A stretch of 64,000 nucleotides of DNA from Schizochytrium sp. CCTCC M209059 (lineage: Eukaryota > Sar > Bigyra > Thraustochytrida > Thraustochytriidae). The stretch is from assembly GCA_000818945.1 (NCBI GenBank), contig KN805453.1:1-64000 (forward strand), in the 5' to 3' direction. The position numbers and the translations under genes were made by a program. Numbering within the stretch: position 1 is the stretch's first letter; each line of letters opens with the position of its first letter. Shown piece by piece: positions 37,180 to 45,396 of the stretch. The notes below the pieces were generated by a model, which searched no databases, was not told where the DNA came from, and worked only from the letters and a program-made list of their open reading frames with translations.

Positions 37180-40100
37180 ATGCCGCGCGCAGCGGACTGC
37201 CGCATCGTGGTCGGGTGCCGCGTGAGGCCCCTCAACGAGCAGGAGCTGGAGCTTGGGAACGCGAGCATCTGGACAAGCTGCGGAGAAACCAAGCGCATCT
37301 GGCGGGCAGATGACAATACAGGCAAGAACAAGAGCGAGGCCACCGCCATAAAGTCGAAACCGACGTCCAAACCCTTTCAATACGATCACGTCTTTGGCCA
37401 AGAAGACGACAATGACGATGTTTATGAAAAACTCGGACAGCCCATCATCTCTGGCGTTCTGGACGGCTTCCATGGCACAATTTTTGCCTATGGACAAACG
37501 AGCTCCGGAAAGACGCATACCCTGCTGGGAACAGCCGAGGAGATGGGTGTTATCGTGCATAGCGTGCATGACATCTTCGAGTACGTGTCTCGCGCGCCTC
37601 CCGAAATGGAGTTCCTCATTCGCGTGAGCTACTTGGAAATCTACAATGAGGAGGTCCGCGACCTGCTTGGTGGAAATACCGAGTCCGGCGGACTTCGCAT
37701 CGTAGACGATCCGCAGAAAGGCTGCCATGTCCGAGGTCTCAAAGAGGTCGTGGTGCTCTCGCCAGACCACGTCTTCGAGCTCTTGCGATCCGGGGAGGCC
37801 AAACGTCATTACGGCGCAACCAAAATGAATTATACGAGCTCGCGGAGCCACACGCTCTTCCGCATGGTCGTCGAAAGCCGTACAGACATGAGCGAAGAGA
37901 CAAAGTCATCCGAAGAAGACGAAAAAAAGGAGTCCGTGGAAGGTGAAAAATCCTCAGCGAGCGACAGTGGCCTTGGCGCTGCTGGCGACGACGACGACGC
38001 CTCCTCTGTTGGAAAGGTCGTCCAAGTCGCTCAGCTCAACCTTGTTGACCTTGCCGGTTCCGAGCGCGTGTCCAAAACCGAGGCGACGGGAGCGCGGCTC
38101 AAGGAGGGCGCAGCCATCAACAAGTCTTTACTCGTCTTGGGGACCGTCATTAACAAACTTGCCGACGGGCACAAAGGCCATATTCCGTTCCGAGACTCCA
38201 AGCTCACGCGCTTGCTGAGCAACTCGCTTGGCGGAAACGCCAAGACTGCAGTCGTGTGCACTCTTTCTCCTGCCGAGAGAAATTACGACGAGAGCAAAAG
38301 CACGCTTCAGTTTGCCTCGCGTGCCAAAACCATTGTCAACAAGGCCGTCAAGAACCATGTCATGGACAAGTCAGCCCTTCTGGACCAGTACAAGCAAGAG
38401 GTTGCTCAACTCAAGCTTCAGCTCGCTTCGGGAGGCTCCGTGGTAGATCTGCCAGAACTCTCGCAAGTGCGACAGCAGCTCCGCGAGGAGGAGTCGAAGC
38501 GTCAGGCCCTCGAGGCCCAGAGCGAGCAGCACAAGGTCGCACTGCAGGAGATGCGCAAACTTGTTTTGCTCACCTCCAAGCTTGCAGCTAACCCTGCCGT
38601 ATCTGGCGAACTGCAGGAGCGAATTCGGGCTGTAGCGGATGGCTCGGCGCCGCCGCAAAAGGTGCTCCGCGAGGTTGAAGCCCTAATGGAAACAGCAGAA
38701 AAGGAGCAGCGCACGGAGGACGGCATTGGGGAAGATGAAAAGCTCAGCTTTGAGCAGCTCTCCAAGATTCTCAACCTCAAGCGCACCAAACGCAAACGGC
38801 GCAGACTCAGTTCACTGTGCCAAAGTATTGTCACCACCATGGCGGAGCAGCGCAAAATCGAAGAGGTGCAAGAGACCTCGCAGTTGTGCAAAGATCACCT
38901 CAGCGTCCGCGTCGCGCAGCTTCAAAAGGACCTCGATGCCATGACTGCTGAACGCGACGCCGCGGTGACGGGCCGCCAGAGCGCAGAGGGTAAAGCAAAA
39001 GAGGTCATGCAGCAGCTCCAGGCCTCGACGGAAAAGGTCCAAGAGCTTACCGAGAGCGTCGTGTCGGGCAACACGCTTCTCCAAGAGACGCAAGACCAGC
39101 TGCGCGAGGCATCCCAGCAGCGTGCTCAGCTCGAGGCGCAACTCGCAGATGCCAGCGCACGCGTGGAGGCAGCCTCCGAAGATGCTGCGCGTTCCCGCAA
39201 GACCGCCGTCTTGGAAATGAAGACCCAGGTCGAAAACCTGACACAGGAACGTGCTGAGCTTTGCATTCGCTTGCAAGACGCCGAAAAGAGTCAGCGCGAA
39301 CAAAAGAACGCTTCGGAGCGACAGCTCGAGAAACTCTCGCAAGATCTCGCAAATCGCGATGGAATCGTAAGTGACCTCAAAGCCCAGGTGGCATCTGCAG
39401 AAAGCGACATTGAAACTCTTCGCAGCAAGCGCGACGAAGCAGAGCGAGAGCTTGAGACACTTCGCAATGCGCATGCGCAACTTCGATCGGATCGCGATGA
39501 AATGGAGCGCATCAATTCGCTAGCACTGCAACGCCAAGAGACACAACTCAATGACTTGCTCGCGCGACTCGAGCAGCAGCAGTTACGCTCAAAGACTCAG
39601 CTCGGATCGCAAGAAGCGCAGCTGTCAACACTTCGAGGATCTGTGCAAGCATACGAAGCCAAGATCCGCGCGTTGCAGAGAGAGAATGACGCAAGTTGTG
39701 CTCGCACAATCGATCAGATTCACATCCGTGCGACGCTTCTTGATTTTGTCGCTGATCTCGAGAGGCAAATGCAAGCGACGCACGACATTGTTCAGGTGAA
39801 GCTTGATTGTCAAGAAGCTCGTCTTGAAGAAATCTCGCAATACGTGTCGCATCGCGAAACAGTCTACGCATCTCAGCAGGGACTGCGAGACGAGAATGCG
39901 AAGCTCAAGAGCGAGCTCAAGCGACTTGCAGCAGCCTGCAGTGCGGCTCAGGATCGAGCAATGAGCCTTCAAGATCATCTTCACAATCTTCAGCACCGGC
40001 AACAGCGAAAGCAACAACAAGTACAATACGATCCGAGAGCCGCAGAGCGCTTGGAAAAACGTGCTTTGGACACGCAGGACGCGGTCAATCCGACATCACT

Positions 40101-41079
40101 TTTGCAGCGCCGACGAGAAGAGGCTCTTTTGCGTGAGAACAAAGCTCTCAAGGCTAAATTAGCTGCTGCAGAATCCTCGTCGATTGCTCGTCTGGGACAA
40201 GCAGAAGATCTTGCAGCTCGCGAGCGACGCGATCTCATGAACAATCTAGAAACCTTGGAGTCCGAGCTCGAGAATACGCGCCAAAAGGCTGAAAGTGCTC
40301 ACGAAGACCGGTCTGTGTTGAAGCAGCACTGTCTTGAACTGCAGCTTGAGCTTGATCGCGCAGCTGAAAAGGCAGCGCAGGCACACCGCGGGTCTCAAGA
40401 TTTGCTCTATCAGGTCCAAGACAAGCTCGAGCACGCAACGACTGCTTGGGAGGAGGCTCGAATGGAGAACAAAAGGCTTCGTCGTAAGCTGCACGATGCC
40501 CGTCATAATTCCAAGAGTCTGCGAGAGGTCGCGTCGGAGGCGCAGCAAGAAGCGGCACACGCAACGGAGACCTTTCTTGCATATCAACGTGGCGCCGAGG
40601 AGCGCGCGGCGCATTTGGAGCTCTTGTTACAAGGACATCGTCGCCGCGGTGAGCCAGAGCGAAAAACGGAAGCGGTGTCTCATCGACGACCGCATTCCCT
40701 CGAAGAACGATTCGCGTCAACGCGCCGCCAACTTGAAGAGTGCTCCTCTCTTGCATCTGATGTGACCACGCCTCCGCCGTCACCGCCGTCACCGCCGCCT
40801 CTTTTGACGAATCAAAATCATAGCTGTGGCGAAATTGCCGATTTGCGCAAGCAGCTCGACGCGGCCCACAGCGAGTTGGACGTCTTTAAGCGCCTCGATG
40901 TGTATTCTGCCTCTTTGAAGCGCGGCCTTCGCTCGTATAGGCCCGAGGAGGGCCGTGGCGGGCGAGCCCATGCCAACGCCAACGCAGGCGCCAGCGCCAG
41001 CGCCATCGAGACGTCTCTGCCAAGTCGCAAGCGCACAGAGCGCCTGTTGCGCATTTTGCAGGAACAGCATTCCGTGTAG
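37180..41079 (+). CDS. Kinesin-7 (CENP-E-like) motor protein
   Basis: The 1299-residue protein has an N-terminal motor domain starting CRIVVGCRVRPLNEQE. The P-loop GQTSSGKT is near residues 105-112, switch I NYTSSRSHTLFRMVVES near 217-232 and switch II LVDLAGSE near 290. The switch I wording and the immediate N-terminal motor place it closest to kinesin-7/CENP-E. An acidic Ser/Glu/Asp insertion of about 50 residues lies between them. The motor ends around residue 390, followed by long coiled coil to about 1190 and a disordered Pro/Ser/Ala tail. Expected work is plus-end microtubule motility, perhaps at kinetochores or spindle. The start at 37180 begins directly on the motor; the longer frame from 37000 is promoter repeat. 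The stop lies only 101 bp from the convergent PARN stop. Confidence 0.92.
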   Translation: MPRAADCRIVVGCRVRPLNEQELELGNASIWTSCGETKRIWRADDNTGKNKSEATAIKSKPTSKPFQYDHVFGQEDDNDDVYEKLGQPIISGVLDGFHGTIFAYGQTSSGKTHTLLGTAEEMGVIVHSVHDIFEYVSRAPPEMEFLIRVSYLEIYNEEVRDLLGGNTESGGLRIVDDPQKGCHVRGLKEVVVLSPDHVFELLRSGEAKRHYGATKMNYTSSRSHTLFRMVVESRTDMSEETKSSEEDEKKESVEGEKSSASDSGLGAAGDDDDASSVGKVVQVAQLNLVDLAGSERVSKTEATGARLKEGAAINKSLLVLGTVINKLADGHKGHIPFRDSKLTRLLSNSLGGNAKTAVVCTLSPAERNYDESKSTLQFASRAKTIVNKAVKNHVMDKSALLDQYKQEVAQLKLQLASGGSVVDLPELSQVRQQLREEESKRQALEAQSEQHKVALQEMRKLVLLTSKLAANPAVSGELQERIRAVADGSAPPQKVLREVEALMETAEKEQRTEDGIGEDEKLSFEQLSKILNLKRTKRKRRRLSSLCQSIVTTMAEQRKIEEVQETSQLCKDHLSVRVAQLQKDLDAMTAERDAAVTGRQSAEGKAKEVMQQLQASTEKVQELTESVVSGNTLLQETQDQLREASQQRAQLEAQLADASARVEAASEDAARSRKTAVLEMKTQVENLTQERAELCIRLQDAEKSQREQKNASERQLEKLSQDLANRDGIVSDLKAQVASAESDIETLRSKRDEAERELETLRNAHAQLRSDRDEMERINSLALQRQETQLNDLLARLEQQQLRSKTQLGSQEAQLSTLRGSVQAYEAKIRALQRENDASCARTIDQIHIRATLLDFVADLERQMQATHDIVQVKLDCQEARLEEISQYVSHRETVYASQQGLRDENAKLKSELKRLAAACSAAQDRAMSLQDHLHNLQHRQQRKQQQVQYDPRAAERLEKRALDTQDAVNPTSLLQRRREEALLRENKALKAKLAAAESSSIARLGQAEDLAARERRDLMNNLETLESELENTRQKAESAHEDRSVLKQHCLELQLELDRAAEKAAQAHRGSQDLLYQVQDKLEHATTAWEEARMENKRLRRKLHDARHNSKSLREVASEAQQEAAHATETFLAYQRGAEERAAHLELLLQGHRRRGEPERKTEAVSHRRPHSLEERFASTRRQLEECSSLASDVTTPPPSPPSPPPLLTNQNHSCGEIADLRKQLDAAHSELDVFKRLDVYSASLKRGLRSYRPEEGRGGRAHANANAGASASAIETSLPSRKRTERLLRILQEQHSV

Positions 41080-41180
41080 GGTGAAACTCATACAATACAC
41101 AAATTATTGCCTGTTTGCCAGGCCTACGTAGTAACTTAGTAGTAGCTCAGTAAAAGTACCAACAAAATGATCACTGTCAA
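41080..41180. other. 101-bp convergent gap with GGCCTACGTAGTAACTTAG motif
   Basis: The space between the kinesin and PARN stop codons is very short, so their 3' untranslated regions must overlap or be tiny. It carries AGGCCTACGTAG followed by TTAGTAGTAG at 41120-41145, the same motif vocabulary found in promoters here. Confidence 0.6.
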
Positions 41181-43094
41181 TCACGCGATGCAGCATCCGG
41201 ACGTCGAATCGGAAGCGACGCGAGGTACATCCTCTTCATTCCGAGACCGCTTGGCCTCGTACGTGTAGTCGTCCGCGCCCGTGCCCGGTTCACGACTGCG
41301 CTTACTGCAATCGACTTCGCCGCAAAAGGGAAGTATCTCGAGGTCGGCCATGTCAAGTGTGTCGTCCCCGTCCGCTACGCCTTGGGGCTTTCCGGATGAG
41401 CTCTGGCGTTTAGCACGGGCCGCTGCATTGGCGGCAAGTAGCTTGTCGCGAGCGGCGAGGGAAGGCGCCTTGTAGGCGGCGCTCGTGTCGCTCTCCCAGA
41501 TGATACGCACATGCATGTTGCCGAGCACGCCCTTGATAAGTTTGTGCAGGTGATGCGACCGCGTCGAGGGATCAAAGTTGACGAGACGAACAAATCTGGT
41601 CCAGTCCGCTTTCTGGATGGGCTCGTCGAGACGGAAACGCCCTTCCGAGTACGGCAGGCAAATCTCGTTAAATTCAGTGTGCGAGGCAAACGATGGCTTG
41701 ATTGGAAGCTTGAGAAACGTCCAGGCGCGGCCAAAGACGACTCCAGTCATGAAAGCATCGTAGCCAGCTTCGTGGTGAAAATTCTCGCTGGCATCCTGGT
41801 AGCGCGAGAACTCCGGACCCAGCTTGACGCTGGCATGATTCAGAACAGCGTCTGAAGTGGTCTTGTACAGATCTCCGAGAGGCATGCTACCAACAAGGGA
41901 GCTGAGCTTCTCGTTCGACTGATAGATGTGCTTGGTGTCAGCGAGCACGGGAAAGATTTCGTGCAGACTGGCCCGGAAGTCTTCGAAGCGCTCCGGTGGA
42001 GTCCCAAAGAACTTTGCAAAGATGTGAGACATGTCCAAGAAACAGTTGTGACCAACGAAAGGCTTTTTGGCATCGCGAATGCATTCAAAGACGCGCGTTA
42101 GACCCACATTGGCTTCGAGCTCGAGGCGGTCCTTTTCCATGCTCTCCGTGATGCGCTTGCGCTCGGTGGCAGCAGCAGAGGAAGCTGACCCACTGTACGT
42201 GAGACGCAGCGCCTCGGAGCGGTGATTTCCAACATTATCTTCGCTAAACTTGCCAACGTGCAGATCGGGAAATAGTCGCGCGATCTCCTGGTACAGGAAG
42301 CGTCTGCAAAACCCGTTGCACTTTTCAAGAATCACGTAGGGCTTGCCATCCGCGTCGCGTGCGTACTTTGGGTCTTTGCTGTCCGAGGCGGCATCTTCGC
42401 TTTCGGTGTTCTTGGACTTCTTCTGACCGGAGCCACCCTTTTCAGGCTTTTGCCCAGACATGTGGTCCTGGAAGGCTGCAGCCGTGCGGAGGGCGGTTTG
42501 CATAGCATCGCGAGTAGGCGCGTCCCGAAAGTCCTGGAGAGAGATCTGCTTCTCTTTCTGCTTGCTACTGGCGGGTGCAGGGCCCGCATGAGAGCTAGCA
42601 AGCTTTTCCGCGAGTTTCACCTCGATTCCCTTGCGAGCCTCTTCTGCAGCGGCGCTGTCCATGTACGATACACCCTGATTGATTGCCTTGGAGAAGTCGA
42701 ATCCGCACGAGGCCAGAAAGGCAATCGAGGAAACCTGCATCACAAGACGCGCGTCTTTGGTGAGCCCGGGAATGTGGCGTGGAAAGACCCAAAAGTTGAA
42801 GGGCTCCGCCTGGAGTGTCCAACCCCGGCCCGGAACACTCTCGTCTTCTCTGGTTTGTTTGGCGGGCGGTTTCCACGTGAAGCAGCAGACGCCCACTTGC
42901 AGCATTCCAATTTGCATTCCTGCATCTCGCGTGTGCGACCAGCGTTCCTGCATGGTGTTGGTCGCGCGGGGCCTGTGCTCATCGCTCACGTAGAGTCCCG
43001 ACATTTCCAGGTCCACGGCCACGAAGTCGCACGCCTCGACCGCTGCCAAGACGCGCGGCAGCACGGCCTCAAAGTTTCCCTTGGTCACCTCCAT
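41181..43094 (-). CDS. PARN: PARN-like poly(A)-specific ribonuclease with C-terminal CaaX-like box
   Basis: This 637-residue DEDDh 3' exonuclease should shorten poly(A) tails or trim small RNA 3' ends. DFVAVDLEMSG gives D28 and E30. VGHNCFLDMSHI near 345-356 gives the third acidic residue. HEAGYDAFMTG near 440 gives the catalytic His and Asp. The N terminus MEVTKGNFEAVLPRVLAAVE is the PARN/PNLDC1 start. A region around ILEKCNGFCRRFLYQEIA sits where PARN has its R3H domain. The C terminus is SGCCIA: Cys at -4 followed by two aliphatic-like residues and Ala, which fits a farnesylation CaaX box. The related PNLDC1 is membrane-anchored by a tail helix; a lipid anchor would be an alternative. The start is AAG-ATG at 43094; 37 upstream Arg-rich codons are rejected. 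Confidence 0.93.
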   Translation of the reverse strand: MEVTKGNFEAVLPRVLAAVEACDFVAVDLEMSGLYVSDEHRPRATNTMQERWSHTRDAGMQIGMLQVGVCCFTWKPPAKQTREDESVPGRGWTLQAEPFNFWVFPRHIPGLTKDARLVMQVSSIAFLASCGFDFSKAINQGVSYMDSAAAEEARKGIEVKLAEKLASSHAGPAPASSKQKEKQISLQDFRDAPTRDAMQTALRTAAAFQDHMSGQKPEKGGSGQKKSKNTESEDAASDSKDPKYARDADGKPYVILEKCNGFCRRFLYQEIARLFPDLHVGKFSEDNVGNHRSEALRLTYSGSASSAAATERKRITESMEKDRLELEANVGLTRVFECIRDAKKPFVGHNCFLDMSHIFAKFFGTPPERFEDFRASLHEIFPVLADTKHIYQSNEKLSSLVGSMPLGDLYKTTSDAVLNHASVKLGPEFSRYQDASENFHHEAGYDAFMTGVVFGRAWTFLKLPIKPSFASHTEFNEICLPYSEGRFRLDEPIQKADWTRFVRLVNFDPSTRSHHLHKLIKGVLGNMHVRIIWESDTSAAYKAPSLAARDKLLAANAAARAKRQSSSGKPQGVADGDDTLDMADLEILPFCGEVDCSKRSREPGTGADDYTYEAKRSRNEEDVPRVASDSTSGCCIA

Positions 43095-43343
43095 CTTTCC
43101 TCTTCCCGCCTGCTGCGCGCGCCGCCGTCTGTCTCTCTGCCGCGGCCGCTGCCGGGCGCCTCGACGTTCTGCACGCCGCCGTTCTTCATCTGCCTGCAAA
43201 GCCAACCAGCTAGGCGGGCCTACCTAGCTAGCTAGCTATTCCTGCGTATCAATCGACCCTGCCAGGCAGAGAGAGACAAGACCATTCGCGGGAAAAAAGA
43301 GGCGGATCGCGGTGCAGAAGAAGACGATGGATGAAGAGGCGGC

Positions 43344-43389
<46 letters not shown>

Positions 43390-44289
43390 TTAGCAGCCGG
43401 AAGAGGAGGATAGCAAGAGCAAGAGCAACTCGACGATGAGAGGAAAGAAGCCGTGGGCAAGACAAGTTGGGAGACAGTGGGTCGCAATGAGCACGGAGAA
43501 AGAGATTAGCTTAGGGCCGATTTTACTTGCCTGGTTGACGATGATGATGATGATGATGATGGTGAAGTGAATCAAAGCACTCTGCAGCGTCATCCTCTTC
43601 AAGTTTTTCGCACCGCAAACAGTGATGTCTTCTCGCCAAAGGGCGTGCCAGAAGGGCGTGCCAAAAGGCCTCTTCATGTAGTGCACACGTCGTCTTCAGG
43701 CTGCCAGCCCCCTCAAAAATTCGCGTCCCATCGACATGGCCCACGGTGTTTTTTCTTCCTCTGTCACACAGCTGCGCTGCGGCAAGTTGTCGTTCAACAC
43801 GCGCATACTGTTTCGGGATCTTCTTCTTCTTCTTCGGGCTTGGTTGGATCTTCGATCGAGTTGGCTGCGCCGAGTCGCGGCACGGCCATTCGATCGCTCG
43901 AGCTGCAAACGACCGGCAGCCAGCCCTCGGCGCAAGATTCCCCAGCTTGCAGCATCTTCGATTTGATCTTGGGTGGTCTTGACCGGGCCTTCCTCTGAAT
44001 ATAGTTTACCCTTTTTCCTTCCAGGAGAGGGGACCTGGCACAGCGACTAGGCCTAGGCCTGGTGAGGCGACGGGTTGCAGCGGGTAAAACTGGATCTCGG
44101 CGGGCTCGAATCCGAGGTTTGCGCAAATTCCGATCGCGCCGCCCCGAGACGCAGGACCGCGACTGCGACTGCGAGAAGCAGCAGCCCAAGCAGCCAAAGC
44201 AAGAAGAGCAAGAGCAGCGAGGATCACGGAGACACGCACGAGGGAGTGGGTCGCACAAGCGAAGGCAACAGGCAGGCAAGCAAGTGAAG
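43095..44289. promoter_or_regulatory. Divergent intergenic region, PARN and METTL7-like
   Basis: Contents are a CCTACCTAGCTAGCTAGC tract near 43219-43237, (GCA)n at about 43346-43388, (GAT)n at about 43539-43562, a direct repeat of AGGGCGTGCCA near 43637-43660, and CTAGGCCTAGGCCT at 44046-44059. Candidate frames at 43567-43998 and 43696-43935 overlap on opposite strands and show no domain. I do not call a gene. Confidence 0.55.
43346..43388. repeat. (GCA)n trinucleotide microsatellite
   Basis: About fourteen copies of GCA lie roughly 250 bp upstream of the PARN start codon. It is non-coding in my annotation. Confidence 0.95.
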
Positions 44290-45201
44290 ATGGCGGCGGC
44301 GAACCTGCGCATGCTGGGCGAAGAGCCCGTGGAGATTGATGGAAAACGCTACACCGTGCGGCAGGACATGGTCCGCGGGCCCAAGCCGAAGCAAGGGCTC
44401 GGCTTTTTCAATGCCGCGGTGCTAGGCGGCGCTCTTGCTACGCTGGCCGTGTCGCGGAGAGCGAGACTGGCAGCCGCAACGACGGCCGGCGGCCTCGGGG
44501 CGAGTCTTGCCCTCCTTTACGTGGTCATGAAGAACTCCAAGGAGGCGAGCGACGCCGTGGTGTCCAGACTGATCCCGGCAGCTTGCGAAGGCATGGACAA
44601 GGCCATGCGTAATATCAAAAAGGAGCTCCTCAAGGACATGAAGGGCGATGTGCTCGACTTTGGCTCAGGGGACGGACAGTATCTCGAGTACGTTGCCAAG
44701 CAAGGCCCTGCCGTGACTTCGGTGACCAGCCTCGAGCCCCTTGCCAAATTCCACCCAAAGATTGAAGCGCGCGCCGAGAGGCTCCAGCTACCCTTCAAGG
44801 GCGTCTACCCTAAGTTCTCCTCGGACATGGTGCGCGAGCGCGGCACCGAGCTGTACGATTTTATCATTCTTGGCAACGTTCTCTGTGAAGTTCCCGACCA
44901 AAAGGCTGCAGTGGGCGACCTCTTCCAATTGCTCCGCCCTGGCGGCAAATTGTACTTTATTGAGCACGTGGCCCACGAACCTGGGACGATTTCGAATATT
45001 GTCCAGCGCTGGATTGACCCTGTGTGGAGCGTCATTTCCGGCGGCTGCCATTGCGACCGCGAATCACTCAAGGCGCTGCGCTCTGTGCCTTGGGATCTCT
45101 TTGCATGGGACATGTACACTGCGACTCCCATTCTTGGGCGCATTCAAGTCGGCATTGCTGTCAAGCCTTCTGGAACTCAGTCAGGCAACGCGAAACTCTA
45201 A
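44290..45201 (+). CDS. METTL7/TMT1-like membrane-associated methyltransferase
   Basis: The 303-residue S-adenosylmethionine methyltransferase has two hydrophobic segments near the N terminus (GLGFFNAAVLGGALATLAV and GGLGASLALLYVVM), then the class I fold. Motif I is VLDFGSGDGQYL at about 120-131. FIILGNVLCEVPDQK and LLRPGGKLYFIEHVAHEPG follow. The stretch RWIDPVWSVISGGCHCDRES matches the METTL7 pattern of a conserved W, G-C and RES. Human METTL7A/B are ER or lipid-droplet proteins; METTL7B methylates alkyl thiols. A similar membrane-associated thiol or small-molecule methyltransferase is likely, substrate unknown. The start is the AAG-ATG-GCG at 44290; the upstream open frame is basic and repeat-like. 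It converges with the pentaspan gene. Confidence 0.85.
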   Translation: MAAANLRMLGEEPVEIDGKRYTVRQDMVRGPKPKQGLGFFNAAVLGGALATLAVSRRARLAAATTAGGLGASLALLYVVMKNSKEASDAVVSRLIPAACEGMDKAMRNIKKELLKDMKGDVLDFGSGDGQYLEYVAKQGPAVTSVTSLEPLAKFHPKIEARAERLQLPFKGVYPKFSSDMVRERGTELYDFIILGNVLCEVPDQKAAVGDLFQLLRPGGKLYFIEHVAHEPGTISNIVQRWIDPVWSVISGGCHCDRESLKALRSVPWDLFAWDMYTATPILGRIQVGIAVKPSGTQSGNAKL

Positions 45202-45396
45202 ATGTTTCGCACGAACGAGCGGGAACGTGTCCAAGCTATATTCTCTTTCTCTCTTTCTCTTTCTCTTCTCTTTTCCTCGTTCGTACACTTGAGCAGCAGC
45301 TTAAAATTCAATCCAACATGCTACTTTTCATTTGCTCTTTACAGTTAAATCCTGCGCTCTTGCTTGGCGTGAGCCACTTCTTCCTCGTCTCTCGCT

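Noticed and set aside
43567..43998. 143-codon frame in the PARN/METTL7-like divergent region
   Set aside because: Ser/Gly/Gln-rich, overlaps other frames on both strands, contains trinucleotide and duplicated tracts, and has no recognisable domain.
44090..44125. GGGCTCGAATCCGAGG resembling a tRNA T-arm
   Set aside because: No matching acceptor, D or anticodon arms could be assembled upstream, and it lies in the METTL7-like leader.
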